A stretch of DNA of 64,000 bases from Pseudomonas sp. HR96 (lineage in GTDB: Bacteria > Pseudomonadota > Gammaproteobacteria > Pseudomonadales > Pseudomonadaceae): NCBI RefSeq assembly GCF_034059295.1, contig NZ_CP139141.1, forward strand, positions 3,207,001-3,271,000, read 5' to 3'. The notes beneath the pieces were generated by a model. It made no database searches and had not been told where the DNA came from. It saw only the letters and a program-made list of their open reading frames with translations. Positions 43,655 through 52,653 of this stretch are shown piece after piece (position 1 is the stretch's first letter; every line of letters begins with the position of its first letter). Made by a program: the position numbers and the translations under genes.

Positions 43655-44472
43655 ATATGACTGTCGACACTGCACCTGTACGCCGCGGTCGCTGGCTGGG
43701 CCTGTACGTGCTGCTGTACCTGGCTTTCCTGTACCTGCCGACTTTGCTGATCCCGCTGTTTTCGTTCAACGACTCGATCGCCCCGGTGTTCCCGCTCAAG
43801 GGCTTCACGTTGCAGTGGTACGCCGGCCTGTTCGACAACCCGCGCCTGGGCGAGGCGACCCGCAACAGCCTGGTGGTGGCGTGTGCAGCCGCCGCCATCA
43901 GCACCCTGGTCGGCAGCCTGATCGCCTACGCCGACCTGCGCCGCAGCGGTCCGTTGAGCAACGCCATCTCGCTGCTGGCGCGTCTGCCGATCCTGCTGCC
44001 TGGGGTGGTGCTGGGCATTGCCCTGCTGATCGGCGTCAACCTGATCGGCCCTGGCCCCTCGCTGGGCGCCATCGTCGTAGGCCATGTGTGCTTCTGCCTG
44101 CCGACCGCGGTGGTGGTGATGCGCAGCCGCTTCGCCGCCTTCCCGCGCAGCCTCGAAGAGGCGGCCATGGATTTGGGCGCCGACGAGTGGACCACGCTGC
44201 GACGCATCGCCCTGCCCCTGGCCCTGCCGGGGCTGCTGTCGAGTTTCATGCTGGCGTTCATCACCTCGTTCGACGAGTTCATCGTGGCCTTTTTCCTGGT
44301 CGGCACCGAACCGACCCTGCCCATCTACATCTGGAGCCAGCTGCGTTTTCCCAAACAACTGCCCACGGTCATGGCCCTGGGCAGCCTGATTCTGCTGGTC
44401 TCGGTGCTGCTGGCCGGCGCGGCCGAGATCCTGCGCCGGCGCGGGACTGCGCCGCCTGGCAAAACTAACTGA
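43651..44472 (+). CDS. ABC transporter permease 2, spermidine/putrescine type
   Basis: A 273-residue inner-membrane PotC-type permease: YLPTLLIPLFSFNDSIAPVFPLKGFTLQWY at the N-terminus, then the EAA loop SLEEAAMDLGADEWTTLRRIALPLALPG. ITSFDEFIVAFFLVGTEPTLPI is a block conserved in polyamine permeases. About 90 bases separate it from the binding-protein gene, with room for an internal promoter or an mRNA stabiliser. Confidence 0.9.
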   Translation: MNMTVDTAPVRRGRWLGLYVLLYLAFLYLPTLLIPLFSFNDSIAPVFPLKGFTLQWYAGLFDNPRLGEATRNSLVVACAAAAISTLVGSLIAYADLRRSGPLSNAISLLARLPILLPGVVLGIALLIGVNLIGPGPSLGAIVVGHVCFCLPTAVVVMRSRFAAFPRSLEEAAMDLGADEWTTLRRIALPLALPGLLSSFMLAFITSFDEFIVAFFLVGTEPTLPIYIWSQLRFPKQLPTVMALGSLILLVSVLLAGAAEILRRRGTAPPGKTN

Positions 44473-44565
44473 TCGCCCCTGGCCGTTGCCGGAACACCGC
44501 TTCACCTTCGCCGTTTCACCTGTTTTTCAACCGACAAACCATTTGCCGAATCATCTGGAGGTCAT

Positions 44566-45642
44566 ATGAAAATACGCACAATCGCAGCACGCTCGTGGAT
44601 CGTGGGCCTGGCGGCGTTCGCCCTCAACGGCGCGGTGCTGCAAGGGGCGCTGGCCGACGACGGCGGCAACCTGAGCTATTTCACCTGGTCGGGCTACGAG
44701 CTGCCCGAATTTCATGCAGCGTTCGAGGCGGCCCATCCCAAGAAGGTCGACATCACCGTCTTCGGCGACGATGACGACGCCTTGTCCAAGGCCCGTGCGG
44801 GCTTTCACCCGGACCTCGCCCACCCCTGCTACGACAAGCTGGAGCGCTGGAAGCAGGCCGGTCTTATCCAACCTCTGGACAAGTCGCGGCTGAAGAACTT
44901 CGACCAGATATTCCCGGTGCTGCAGCAGCTGCCAGGCATCGTCGACGCCGACGGCAAAGTGTGGATGGTGCCGTGGGACTGGGGCAACACCTCGATCCTG
45001 TACCGCACCGACCTGGTGAAGAACCCCGAAGCCAGCTGGAAGATGCTGTTCGACAAGCAATACGCCGGGCGCATCGCAACCATCGACGCGGTGCACGACA
45101 CGCCGCTGGTGGCGGCCCTGCTGGCCGGGGTCGACCCGTTCAGCAAGATGACCCCCGAGCAGCTGGACAAGGTCGGTGCGGTGTTGCGCCAGCAGCGCCC
45201 GCTGGTGACCACCTACACCACCGACATGACCTCCATGGAGCAATCGCTGGCCAGTGGTGAACTGGTGGCGGCCATGGCCTGGAATGCCTCGGCCACGGCG
45301 CTGAAGAAACAGAACGTGCCGGTGGCCTTCATGAAGCCCAAGGAAGGCATGCTGACCTGGGTCTGCGGCATGGTCATGCTCAAGGACGCCAAGCATGTCG
45401 ACCTCGCCTACGACTTCATCAACGCGCGGCTGGCCGCGGATTCCGGCGAGAAACTGATCACCGAATACGGCTATGGCAGTGCCAGCCAGGCGGCGTTCGC
45501 TCGCGTGCCACCGGCCAAGCTCGAAGAGCTGCAGCTGCCGGGCGACCCGCAAACCATGCTCAAGGACACCGTGCTGACGCGGCCGATTCCGAGCAACGAC
45601 GAACTGGCCAAGCTGTTCGAACGGGTCAAGGCCGGCGGTTGA
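44566..45642 (+). CDS. Periplasmic polyamine-type substrate-binding protein
   Basis: A 358-residue PotD/F-like binding protein with a Sec signal ending near GALADD. The mature protein begins GGNLSYFTWSGYELPEFHAAFEA. It carries the P-W-D-W-G-N-T-S-I-L-Y-R block that forms part of the polyamine pocket in the family, and ends with a GYGSASQAAF region. GGAGG precedes the ATG. A ligand related to polyamines or amino alcohols is probable; exact specificity is open. Confidence 0.88.
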   Translation: MKIRTIAARSWIVGLAAFALNGAVLQGALADDGGNLSYFTWSGYELPEFHAAFEAAHPKKVDITVFGDDDDALSKARAGFHPDLAHPCYDKLERWKQAGLIQPLDKSRLKNFDQIFPVLQQLPGIVDADGKVWMVPWDWGNTSILYRTDLVKNPEASWKMLFDKQYAGRIATIDAVHDTPLVAALLAGVDPFSKMTPEQLDKVGAVLRQQRPLVTTYTTDMTSMEQSLASGELVAAMAWNASATALKKQNVPVAFMKPKEGMLTWVCGMVMLKDAKHVDLAYDFINARLAADSGEKLITEYGYGSASQAAFARVPPAKLEELQLPGDPQTMLKDTVLTRPIPSNDELAKLFERVKAGG

Positions 45643-45665
45643 ACCGCCGCACAGGAGATGGATGC

Positions 45666-46763
45666 ATGAGCTATCCCTATGTGGTCAGCCTCAAGGGTGT
45701 CAGCAAGCGCTACAGCGAAAAGGTGCTGAGCGTCGACGCCATCGACATGGACATCGCCCCGGGCGAGTTCATCAGCCTGCTCGGCCCTTCGGGATGCGGC
45801 AAGACCACCACGCTGCGGATGATCGCCGGCTTCGAGCAGCCGAGCGCCGGGCGCGTGTTGATCGACGGCCAGGACCTCACCGCCACGCCGCCTTATGGCC
45901 GCCCGGTGAACACGGTGTTCCAGGACTACGCGCTGTTTCCGCACCTCAATGTCAGCGACAACGTCGGTTTCGGCCTGAGCCTGAGCCGGGTGCCGGCGGC
46001 CGAGGCGCGCAAACGCATCGCCGCCATGCTCGAACTGGTGGGCCTGGCCGACAAGGCCCGGGCGCGCATCCATGAGCTGTCCGGCGGCCAGCAGCAACGG
46101 ATCGCCATGGCCCGCGCGCTGGTCTGCCAGCCGCGCGTGCTGCTGCTCGACGAACCCTTGTCGGCCCTCGACGCGCACCTGCGCCAGCATATGCAGGTCG
46201 AGCTCAAGCGCTTGCAATCGAGCCTGGGCACCACCTTCGTGATGGTCACCCACGACCAGACCGAGGCGCTGTCGATTTCCGACCGCATCGCGGTGATGCA
46301 CAAAGGGCGCATCGAACAGATCGCCAGCCCTGATGCCCTGTACGACTCACCGGAGTCGGCCTTCGTCGCCGGCTTCATCGGCGCCAGCAACCTGCTGCAA
46401 GGCCAGGTGCTGGACAGCAGCGCCGATCAGGCCACGGTGGGTATCGGCGCGCTGCAACTGCTGGCACGAACCCGCGAGCCGCTGGCCCGCGGCAGCCGCG
46501 TGACGGTGTCGCTGCGCCCCGAAGACTTGCGCCTGCAACCTTCGGCGGCCGGGGCCCCGGCCCACAGCACCGGGCGCATCCTGCAGCGCCTGTTCCATGG
46601 CCGCGCCCTGCGCCTGCAGATCAGCCTGCCGGGTATCGACAGCCTGACCCTGGACGTTTCCCGCGAGTCGGCCGCCGGCCAGGCGTTGTACCCGGGCGAT
46701 GCCATCGCCCTGCATATCCAGCCCGGCGCCGCCTGCGCGTTCGCCGCCCCTGAACCTCTCTGA
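45666..46763 (+). CDS. ABC transporter ATPase, PotA type
   Basis: A 365-residue ATPase. Walker A is L-G-P-S-G-C-G-K-T-T-T, the Q-loop TVFQDYALFPHL, the signature ELSGGQQQRIAMARAL, Walker B LLLDEPLSALD and the H-loop VMVTHDQTE. The C-terminal TOBE-like domain (VSLRPEDLRLQP) is present. The ATG at 45666 follows AGGAG; upstream in-frame codons lack a ribosome site. It completes the importer encoded from 42746. Confidence 0.92.
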   Translation: MSYPYVVSLKGVSKRYSEKVLSVDAIDMDIAPGEFISLLGPSGCGKTTTLRMIAGFEQPSAGRVLIDGQDLTATPPYGRPVNTVFQDYALFPHLNVSDNVGFGLSLSRVPAAEARKRIAAMLELVGLADKARARIHELSGGQQQRIAMARALVCQPRVLLLDEPLSALDAHLRQHMQVELKRLQSSLGTTFVMVTHDQTEALSISDRIAVMHKGRIEQIASPDALYDSPESAFVAGFIGASNLLQGQVLDSSADQATVGIGALQLLARTREPLARGSRVTVSLRPEDLRLQPSAAGAPAHSTGRILQRLFHGRALRLQISLPGIDSLTLDVSRESAAGQALYPGDAIALHIQPGAACAFAAPEPL

Positions 46764-46777
46764 CGGAGTCGCCTCCC

Positions 46778-48301
46778 ATGTCCCACCTTGACCCAAGCCT
46801 GGCCCAGCTGGGGGCCACCGATTGGCAACAGCGCGCCGAGCGCCTGCACTACCGTGTCGACAACCTGATCGACGGGCAACGCTGCCCGGCCGTTTCCGGG
46901 GCCACTTTCGAGGTGCTCAACCCGGCGACCGGGCGCGCCCACACCCAGGCCCCGCGCAGCAGCGCCGACGACGTCGACCTGGCGGTAAAAGCCGCGCGGC
47001 GCGCCTTTCGCAGCGGCAGTTGGTCGCGCCTGGCACCGCGCGAGCGCATGGCCGTGCTCTACCGGTTTGCCGACCTCATCGAGGCGCACACCGAGCAGCT
47101 GGCCTTGCTCGACACCCTGGACGTCGGCAAGCCGATCAGCGACATGCTCAACGTCGACGTGCCCGGCGCAGTGCTGTCCTTCCGTTTTTTCGCCGAGACC
47201 ATCGACAAACTCGAAGGCGCGGTGACCAGCACCACGCCCGAGGCGCTGCACTACATCCTGCGCCAGCCGCTCGGCGTGGTCGGGCTGATCGTGCCGTGGA
47301 ACTACCCGCTACTGATGGCCGCCTGGAAGCTCGCGCCGGCTCTGGCCATGGGCAACGCGGTGGTGCTCAAGCCGGCCGAGCAGTCGCCGAGCAGCGCCGT
47401 GCTGCTGGCCGAACTGTTCGTCCAGGCCGGCGGGCCGCCGGGAATTTTCAACGTGGTCCAGGGGCTGGGCGCCGAGGCCGGTGCGGCGCTGGCCCTGCAC
47501 ATGGACGTCGACAAGATCGGTTTCACCGGCTCGGTGGAAATCGGCAAGTTGATGCTGGTGTATGCCGGGCAGTCGAACATGAAGCGGGTCACCACCGAGT
47601 GCGGCGGCAAGAGCCCGCAGATCATTCTCGAGGACGTCGCCGACTTCGACCGGGCGGTGACCTACGCCATCAACGGCATCTACGCCAACCAGGGCGAGGT
47701 GTGCAACGCCGGCTCGCGCATTCTCGTCCAGGAGTCGATCTACGAACGTTTCGTCGAGCGCTTCGCCGAGCTGGCGCCGAGCCTGTATGTACCTGGCAAC
47801 CCGCTGGACCCGGCCACGCGCATGGGCTCGCTGGTGTCGTTCGAACAGCAGCAGCGGGTGCTCGGCTATGTCGAGCAGGCCCGCAGCGAAGGCGGTCGGC
47901 TGGTGTTCGGCGGCGATGTGCCGGCCGCACTGGCGCAGGGTGCCTACGTCAATCCGGCGCTATATGCCGACATCACGCCGAGCATGACCCTGGCCCGCGA
48001 AGAAGTGTTCGGCCCGGTGGCGGCCGCCATCAAGGTCAGGGACCTCGACCAGGCGCTGGCGATTGCCAACGATTCGATCTACGGGCTGGCCGCTTCGGTG
48101 TGGACCCGCGACATCGACCGCGCACTGACCTTTGCCCGCGACGTCGAAGCCGGTATCGTCTGGGTCAACTGCTTCGACCACGGCGACATGACCCAGCCCT
48201 GGGGCGGCTTCAAGCAATCGGGCAACGGCCGCGATCGCTGCCTCGAAGCCCTGACCCAGTACTCGCAGACCAAATCGGTGTGGGTGCACCTGGGCGGCTA
48301 G
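46778..48301 (+). CDS. Aldehyde dehydrogenase (PuuC/KauB-like)
   Basis: A 507-residue NAD(P)-dependent ALDH. It has VVGLIVPWNYPLLMAAWK, the KPAEQSPSSAVLLAEL cofactor block, G-F-T-G-S, the catalytic Glu in V-T-T-E-C-G-G-K-S-P, and catalytic Cys309 in G-E-V-C-N-A-G. It should oxidise the amino-aldehyde produced by the FAD oxidoreductase at the head of the cluster. Length and motifs are those of gamma-aminobutyraldehyde-type dehydrogenases. It is 14 bases after the ATPase gene and 52 bases before the IclR gene. Confidence 0.92.
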   Translation: MSHLDPSLAQLGATDWQQRAERLHYRVDNLIDGQRCPAVSGATFEVLNPATGRAHTQAPRSSADDVDLAVKAARRAFRSGSWSRLAPRERMAVLYRFADLIEAHTEQLALLDTLDVGKPISDMLNVDVPGAVLSFRFFAETIDKLEGAVTSTTPEALHYILRQPLGVVGLIVPWNYPLLMAAWKLAPALAMGNAVVLKPAEQSPSSAVLLAELFVQAGGPPGIFNVVQGLGAEAGAALALHMDVDKIGFTGSVEIGKLMLVYAGQSNMKRVTTECGGKSPQIILEDVADFDRAVTYAINGIYANQGEVCNAGSRILVQESIYERFVERFAELAPSLYVPGNPLDPATRMGSLVSFEQQQRVLGYVEQARSEGGRLVFGGDVPAALAQGAYVNPALYADITPSMTLAREEVFGPVAAAIKVRDLDQALAIANDSIYGLAASVWTRDIDRALTFARDVEAGIVWVNCFDHGDMTQPWGGFKQSGNGRDRCLEALTQYSQTKSVWVHLGG

Positions 48302-48353
48302 GCCTGCCCATGTGCATCGACCTCGACATTACCCTCACACGCTCAGAGACCCC

Positions 48354-49151
48354 ATGACTTCACCTGACAAATCCCCGTTGTTCGCCAGCACCCTGGCGCG
48401 AGGCCTGGAAGTCATCAGCGCCTTCCGCGCCGGGCGCCCGAGCATGAACCTGCCGGAGCTGGCGGCCGCCACCCACATGACCAAGAGCGCCGCCCAGCGC
48501 TTCGCCTACACCCTGGAAACCCTCGGCTACCTGCGCAAGGACCCGCAGAGCAAGCGCTACCAGTTGACCCCGCGCGCGCTGTCGCTGGGCCTGGGCTTCC
48601 TGCAGACCGACAGCCTGATCGACCGCGCCACGCCCTACCTGCATCAACTCAACCGCGAGTGCCACGAGAGCTGCAATCTCTCCGAGCCCGACGCCAACGA
48701 CATGATTTTCGTCGCCCGCTTTCCCAGCCACAACCAGGTGATGATCCCGATGCCGCTGGGCTTGAGCCTGCCGATGTATTGCACCGCTTCGGGGCGCGCC
48801 TGGCTGTCGCGGATCGCCCCGGACGCGGCGCGGCAGAAGCTTGAGCACATGCCGCGCCCGGCGCACACCCAGAGCACCCTGACCGAACTGGCGCCGTTGC
48901 TGGAGGCGGTGGCCCAGGCCGCCAAGGATGGCTACGCGATCACCGAGGGCGAGTATTTTCCCGGCGACATCAGCCTGGCGGCGCCGATCGTCGATGCGGC
49001 CGGTATCCCCCTGGGCGCCATCAACATCTCGGTGCCCGCCAGCCGCTGGCGCCTGGACGATGCCCGCACGCAACTGGCGCCACAACTGATCGAAACGGCG
49101 CGGGCGATTTCGGCGGCGGGTTTGAGCCAGCGCGCTGGCGGGTTTCGGTGA
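48354..49151 (+). CDS. IclR-family transcriptional regulator
   Basis: A 265-residue IclR regulator. The N-terminal HTH is STLARGLEVISAF...MNLPELAAATHMTKSAAQRFAYTLETLGYL. The effector domain contains ARFPSHNQVMIPMPLGLSLPMYCTASGRAWL and GEYFPGDISLAAPIVDAAGIPLGAINISV. It is the last gene of the amine cluster and its likely regulator. The ribosome site before 48354 is poor, which suggests low expression; an upstream start at 48312 is possible but not family-like. Confidence 0.87.
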   Translation: MTSPDKSPLFASTLARGLEVISAFRAGRPSMNLPELAAATHMTKSAAQRFAYTLETLGYLRKDPQSKRYQLTPRALSLGLGFLQTDSLIDRATPYLHQLNRECHESCNLSEPDANDMIFVARFPSHNQVMIPMPLGLSLPMYCTASGRAWLSRIAPDAARQKLEHMPRPAHTQSTLTELAPLLEAVAQAAKDGYAITEGEYFPGDISLAAPIVDAAGIPLGAINISVPASRWRLDDARTQLAPQLIETARAISAAGLSQRAGGFR

Positions 49152-49561
49152 ACGGCGGGTGATGGCGTTGGGCGCCTTGGTGTCTGGCGGTCTATCGTCG
49201 CACAGCAAAGGCGGTCATAAGTGATGCCATTGGACGCATTTAAATCGAAACAAGCGTATGAGCGCGCGAGGCCCTCGATAGGCCGCGCGGGCGGCCGGTG
49301 GTGGCCATATTGGACATTTCGCCAGGCGCCAGAAAGATCAAACCGGCCTTGCGGCCTCTCGGGGGCTTTGCCCCCTCCCACATCGAAAACGCGCATCCCA
49401 CAATGTGGGAGGGTCGCAGACCCCGAGAGGCCGCAAGGCCGGTCTTGAGATTCAATCACGGTCACCACAGGCCGCGCAGGCGGCCGGTGGTGGCCATATT
49501 GGACATCTCGCCAGGCGCCAGAAAGATCAAGCCGGCCTTGCGGCCTCTTGGGGGCTTAGGC
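49152..49561. repeat. Inverted and direct repeats between IclR and GST genes
   Basis: No gene is seen. A 22-bp perfect inverted repeat has arms at 49343-49364 and 49421-49442. A second, nested dyad lies inside it (CTCCCACAT 49375-49383, ATGTGGGAG 49403-49411). A direct repeat of about 88 bases, starting GGCCGCGC, lies at 49281-49367 and 49470-49556. The same words occur inverted in the 321-bp array downstream and near 60671. Confidence 0.8.
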
Positions 49562-50206
49562 TCAACTCACCCGCTTCACGCTCGGCCGTTGCGCGACCTT
49601 CGTCTGCCACGCCAGCAGCGCCGTGCACTCCTGAGGAATCGCTACGCTGGCGAACCCGGCAAACAACAGCCCGGCGAACACCGTGATATCGGCCATGGAA
49701 AATTGCTCACCGGCAACATAGGGCTGCTCGCGCAAGACTCGGTCGAAGTAATGCATGCCCGCCACCGCCTTGTCCCGCTGGCGATTGCCCCACTCCACCC
49801 GCCCTGCCCACTCCGGGCTTTTGTACGGTTGCAAGCCGGCGCCAAGGCCTGGAGTACTGTGGTGAAAGTAGATCCCTACGGGGTCAGCCAGCTCCGATTC
49901 GGCGCGCTTGTGCATCATGTGGACGATGGCTTTTTCCTTGGGCGTACGTCCGGTCAGCTGCGGTTCCCCGTATTGGTTATCGAGGTATTCGGTGATGGCT
50001 GTGCACTCGCTGATATAGGTGCCGTCGTCCAGTTGCAACACGGGCACCGTGCCCAGCGGGTTGATGGCCAGAAAGGCCGGTTGCTTGTGCTCGGCGCCAG
50101 GCAGGTCGACCCTGATGAATTCGACCTGCTCGAACAGGCCCTTTTCGGCCAAGGCAATGCGCACGCGCAGTGGATTGGGGAAACCGGGGGTATCAAAGAC
50201 CTTCAT
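49562..50206 (-). CDS. Glutathione S-transferase family protein
   Basis: A 214-residue cytosolic GST. The thioredoxin-like N-terminal domain has MKVFDTPGFPNPLRVRIALAE, then N-P-L-G-T-V-P-V-L and the glutathione-contact pair S-E-C-T-A-I-T-E-Y-L (usual E-S replaced by S-E). The helical domain ends with FSMADITVFAGLLF, a family hallmark. GGAGC precedes the ATG. It is divergent from a TetR gene 98 bases away, with repeated motifs between them, so it is probably the regulator's target. Confidence 0.88.
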   Translation of the reverse strand: MKVFDTPGFPNPLRVRIALAEKGLFEQVEFIRVDLPGAEHKQPAFLAINPLGTVPVLQLDDGTYISECTAITEYLDNQYGEPQLTGRTPKEKAIVHMMHKRAESELADPVGIYFHHSTPGLGAGLQPYKSPEWAGRVEWGNRQRDKAVAGMHYFDRVLREQPYVAGEQFSMADITVFAGLLFAGFASVAIPQECTALLAWQTKVAQRPSVKRVS

Positions 50207-50221
50207 GGGTGAGCTCCGTAG

Positions 50222-50289
50222 CTATCTATCTAGTGGTAGATATACAATGCGCAGCGAACTCTTCCTTGTCAACGTCTATCTATCGATAG
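50222..50289. promoter_or_regulatory. Two candidate TetR operators in the GST/TetR divergent promoter region
   Basis: TATCTA-N4-TAGATA (50227-50242) and CTATCGATAG (50280-50289) are perfect dyads. Each is entered by the same nine-base word CTATCTATC (50222-50230 and 50276-50284). One lies close to each divergent start, as expected for a repressor controlling both genes. Confidence 0.55.
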
Positions 50290-50304
50290 GCAGGTGAAAT
50301 ACAA

Positions 50305-50862
50305 ATGGATACCCGAGAAACGATCATGGCGGTGGCCCGCAAAACCGTGCAGACCCGCGGCTACAGCGGCCTAAGCTTCCGTGAGCTGGCAAAGGAAGTC
50401 GGCATCAAGAGCGCCAGCATCCACTACCATTTCCCGACCAAGGGCGACCTGGGTGCGGCGCTCGCTCGGCGCTACACCGAGGATGGCGTGGCCTACCTGC
50501 AAAGCCTGCAGGCTGAAAGCGACGACCCCGCCCACTGGCTGGAGGGCTACGCCCAGATCTTTCGTCGCGCCCTGCTCGACGATAACCGCATGTGCCTGTG
50601 CGGGATCATGGCCGCCGAATACGACGACCTGCCGGTCGAAGTGCGCAATGAAGTCCAAGGCTTCAGCGACGTCAATGTGCGTTGGCTGGCCGCTGCGTTG
50701 GCGGTTGCTCGCCCACAGCTCGATGAGGCGCAGCGCCAACTCCAGGCACAGGCTATCTACGCGGCCATCGAGGGCGCGCAGTTGATTGCCCGAGGGCGCG
50801 GCGACATTGGCGTGTTCGACCAGACCATCGAGGCCTATCGTTCGGCGGGCTTGCTGCCTTAG
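50305..50862 (+). CDS. TetR-family regulator, divergent from GST
   Basis: A 185-residue repressor. The N-terminal HTH is YSGLSFRELAKEVGIKSASIHYHFPTKGDLGAAL. The C-terminal domain contains RALLDDNRMCLCGIMAAEYDDLP, similar to the TetR_C subgroup that often controls detoxification enzymes. CAGGTG lies before the ATG. The likely targets are itself and the GST gene. Cys residues in C-L-C could be redox or electrophile sensors, a speculative point. Confidence 0.87.
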   Translation: MDTRETIMAVARKTVQTRGYSGLSFRELAKEVGIKSASIHYHFPTKGDLGAALARRYTEDGVAYLQSLQAESDDPAHWLEGYAQIFRRALLDDNRMCLCGIMAAEYDDLPVEVRNEVQGFSDVNVRWLAAALAVARPQLDEAQRQLQAQAIYAAIEGAQLIARGRGDIGVFDQTIEAYRSAGLLP

Positions 50863-52653
50863 CCGAACGGCGTGCAAAGCATCGGCTGGCGAGGGCATCA
50901 ACTCGGTGGCGGTTGGTTCATCTGACGGCATCGCGGCTCATGGCCAATCGAACCTGGTGTTCGGTGTTGCTTCGCTCGCCAGCTTCGCCGGCTCCTACGC
51001 CACCGGTGGGGCGTTCCGGGTTGGCGTAGGAGATTCTATGGTTGCAAACAACGGTTCACCGCTCTTGATGTTCGACGACAGCCCGCCATGCACCCAGGCG
51101 GTCATAGGTAATGCCACTGGAACGGCACGTTCGAAGCAAATGTAGGAGCCGGCGTAGCTGGCGATAGGCCGCGCGGGCGGCCGGTGGTGGTCGTGATTGA
51201 ATTTCAGGACAGACGTGGGAGGGGCAAAGCCCCGAGAGGCCGCCAGGCCGGTTTGATCTTCCTGGCGCCCGCCGAAATGTCCAATATGGCCACCACCGGC
51301 CGCCCGCGCGGCCTATCGCGGGCTTCGCGCGCTCCCACGTTTGTTTCGATTTTTATGCATTCAATGGCATCGCCTATGAGCGCTTTGGATCTTCGACGAT
51401 AGACCGCCAAACACCAAGGCGGTCATAGGTGATGCATCTGGATGCATACGCCCGAAACAAATGTGGGAGCGCGCGAAGCCCGCGATAGGCCGCGCGGGCG
51501 GCCGGTAGTGGCCATGATTGAATCTCAGGACAGACGTGGGAGGGGCAAAGCCCCGAGAGGCCGCCAGGCCGGTTTGATCTTCCTGGCGCCCGCCGAAATG
51601 TCCAATATGGCCACCACCGGCCGCCCGCGCGGCCTATCGCGGGCTTCGCGCGCTCCCACGTTTGTTTCGATTTTTATGCATTCAATGGCATCGCCTATGA
51701 GCGCTTTGGATCTTCGACGATAGACCGCCAAACACCAAGGCGGTCATAGGTGATGCATCTGGATGCATACGCCCAAAACAAATGTGGGAGCGCGCGAAGC
51801 CCGCGATAGGCCGCGCGGGCGGCCGGTAGTGGCCATGATTGAATCTCAGGACAGACGTGGGAGGGGCAAAGCCCCGAGAGGCCGCCAGGCCGGTTTGATC
51901 TTCCTGGCGCCCGCCGAAATGTCCAATATGGCCACCACCGGCCGCCCGCGCGGCCTATCGCGGGCTTCGCGCGCTCCCACGTTTGTTTCGATTTTTATGC
52001 ATTCAATGGCATCGCCTATGAGCGCTTTGGATCTTCGACGATAGACCGCCAAACACCAAGGCGGTCATAGGTGATGCATCTGCATGCATACGCCCGAAAC
52101 AAATGTGGGAGCGCGCGAAGCCCGCGATAGGCCGCGCGGGCGGCCGGTAGTGGCCATGATTGAATCTCAGGACAGACGTGGGAGGGGCAAAGCCCCGAGA
52201 GGCCGCCAGGCCGGTTTGATCTTCCTGGCGCCCGCCGAAATGTCCAATATGGCCACCACCGGCCGCCCGCGCGGCCTATCGCGGGCTTCGCGCGCTCCCA
52301 CGTTTGTTTCGATTTTTATGCATTCAATGGCATCACCGCGACCGCTCTTGATGTTCGACGACAGACCGCCATGCACCAAGGCGGTCCTGTAGGAACCGAC
52401 AAAGCTGGCGAGGACGGCGACGCATTTCCCCTGTCAAGCCATAATCAAACCGGCCTGCGGCCTCTCGGGGGCTTCCGGAGCGCCGGACCGGCCCCCTCCC
52501 ACGTCATCTGCGGTCGCCAAGGTTGGCAAAGCCGGCGAAGCTGGCGAGGGCAGCACCGCATCATTGAGCACCGTTCGACGTGCGCGACTGCTTTAGATTA
52601 TGCCTATAATATTCATAGATGATTCTTGCCCACCTACGGCACAGGGAACAACT
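50863..52653. repeat. Tandem array of about four 321-bp units plus flanking REP-like sequence
   Basis: No credible gene is present. From about 51061 to 52390 the sequence repeats with an exact 321-base period. Copies 2-4 are nearly identical, while the first copy and the last junction are diverged. Each unit carries facing arms of about 54 bases (in copy 2, 51461-51514 and 51607-51660). These pair almost perfectly and embed CGCGGGC and GTGGGAGCG REP-like words. Recurrent frames of 93 and 68 codons are by-products of the repeat. Positions 50863-51060 hold only GCCGGCGAAGCTGGCGAG-type words. Confidence 0.9.
52444..52505. repeat. Second copy of the 62-bp element found at 12011
   Basis: Identical over 62 bases to 12011-12072, from ATCAAACCGGCC to CTCCCACGTC. 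It lies between the 321-bp array and the TetR gene at 52654. The CCGG-rich core can fold into a hairpin. Both copies are intergenic and are followed by GCCGGCG(A/C)AGCTGGCGAGG words. Confidence 0.8.

Noticed and set aside
51061..52390. CRISPR array
   Set aside because: The period is 321 bases, units are near-identical throughout with no variable spacers, and no cas genes are nearby.
51442..52392. Three or four repeated 93-102 codon frames in the tandem array
   Set aside because: They arise from the 321-bp repeat, which is a multiple of three. The translation is Arg/Pro-rich, antisense frames repeat equally, and no ribosome site is present.
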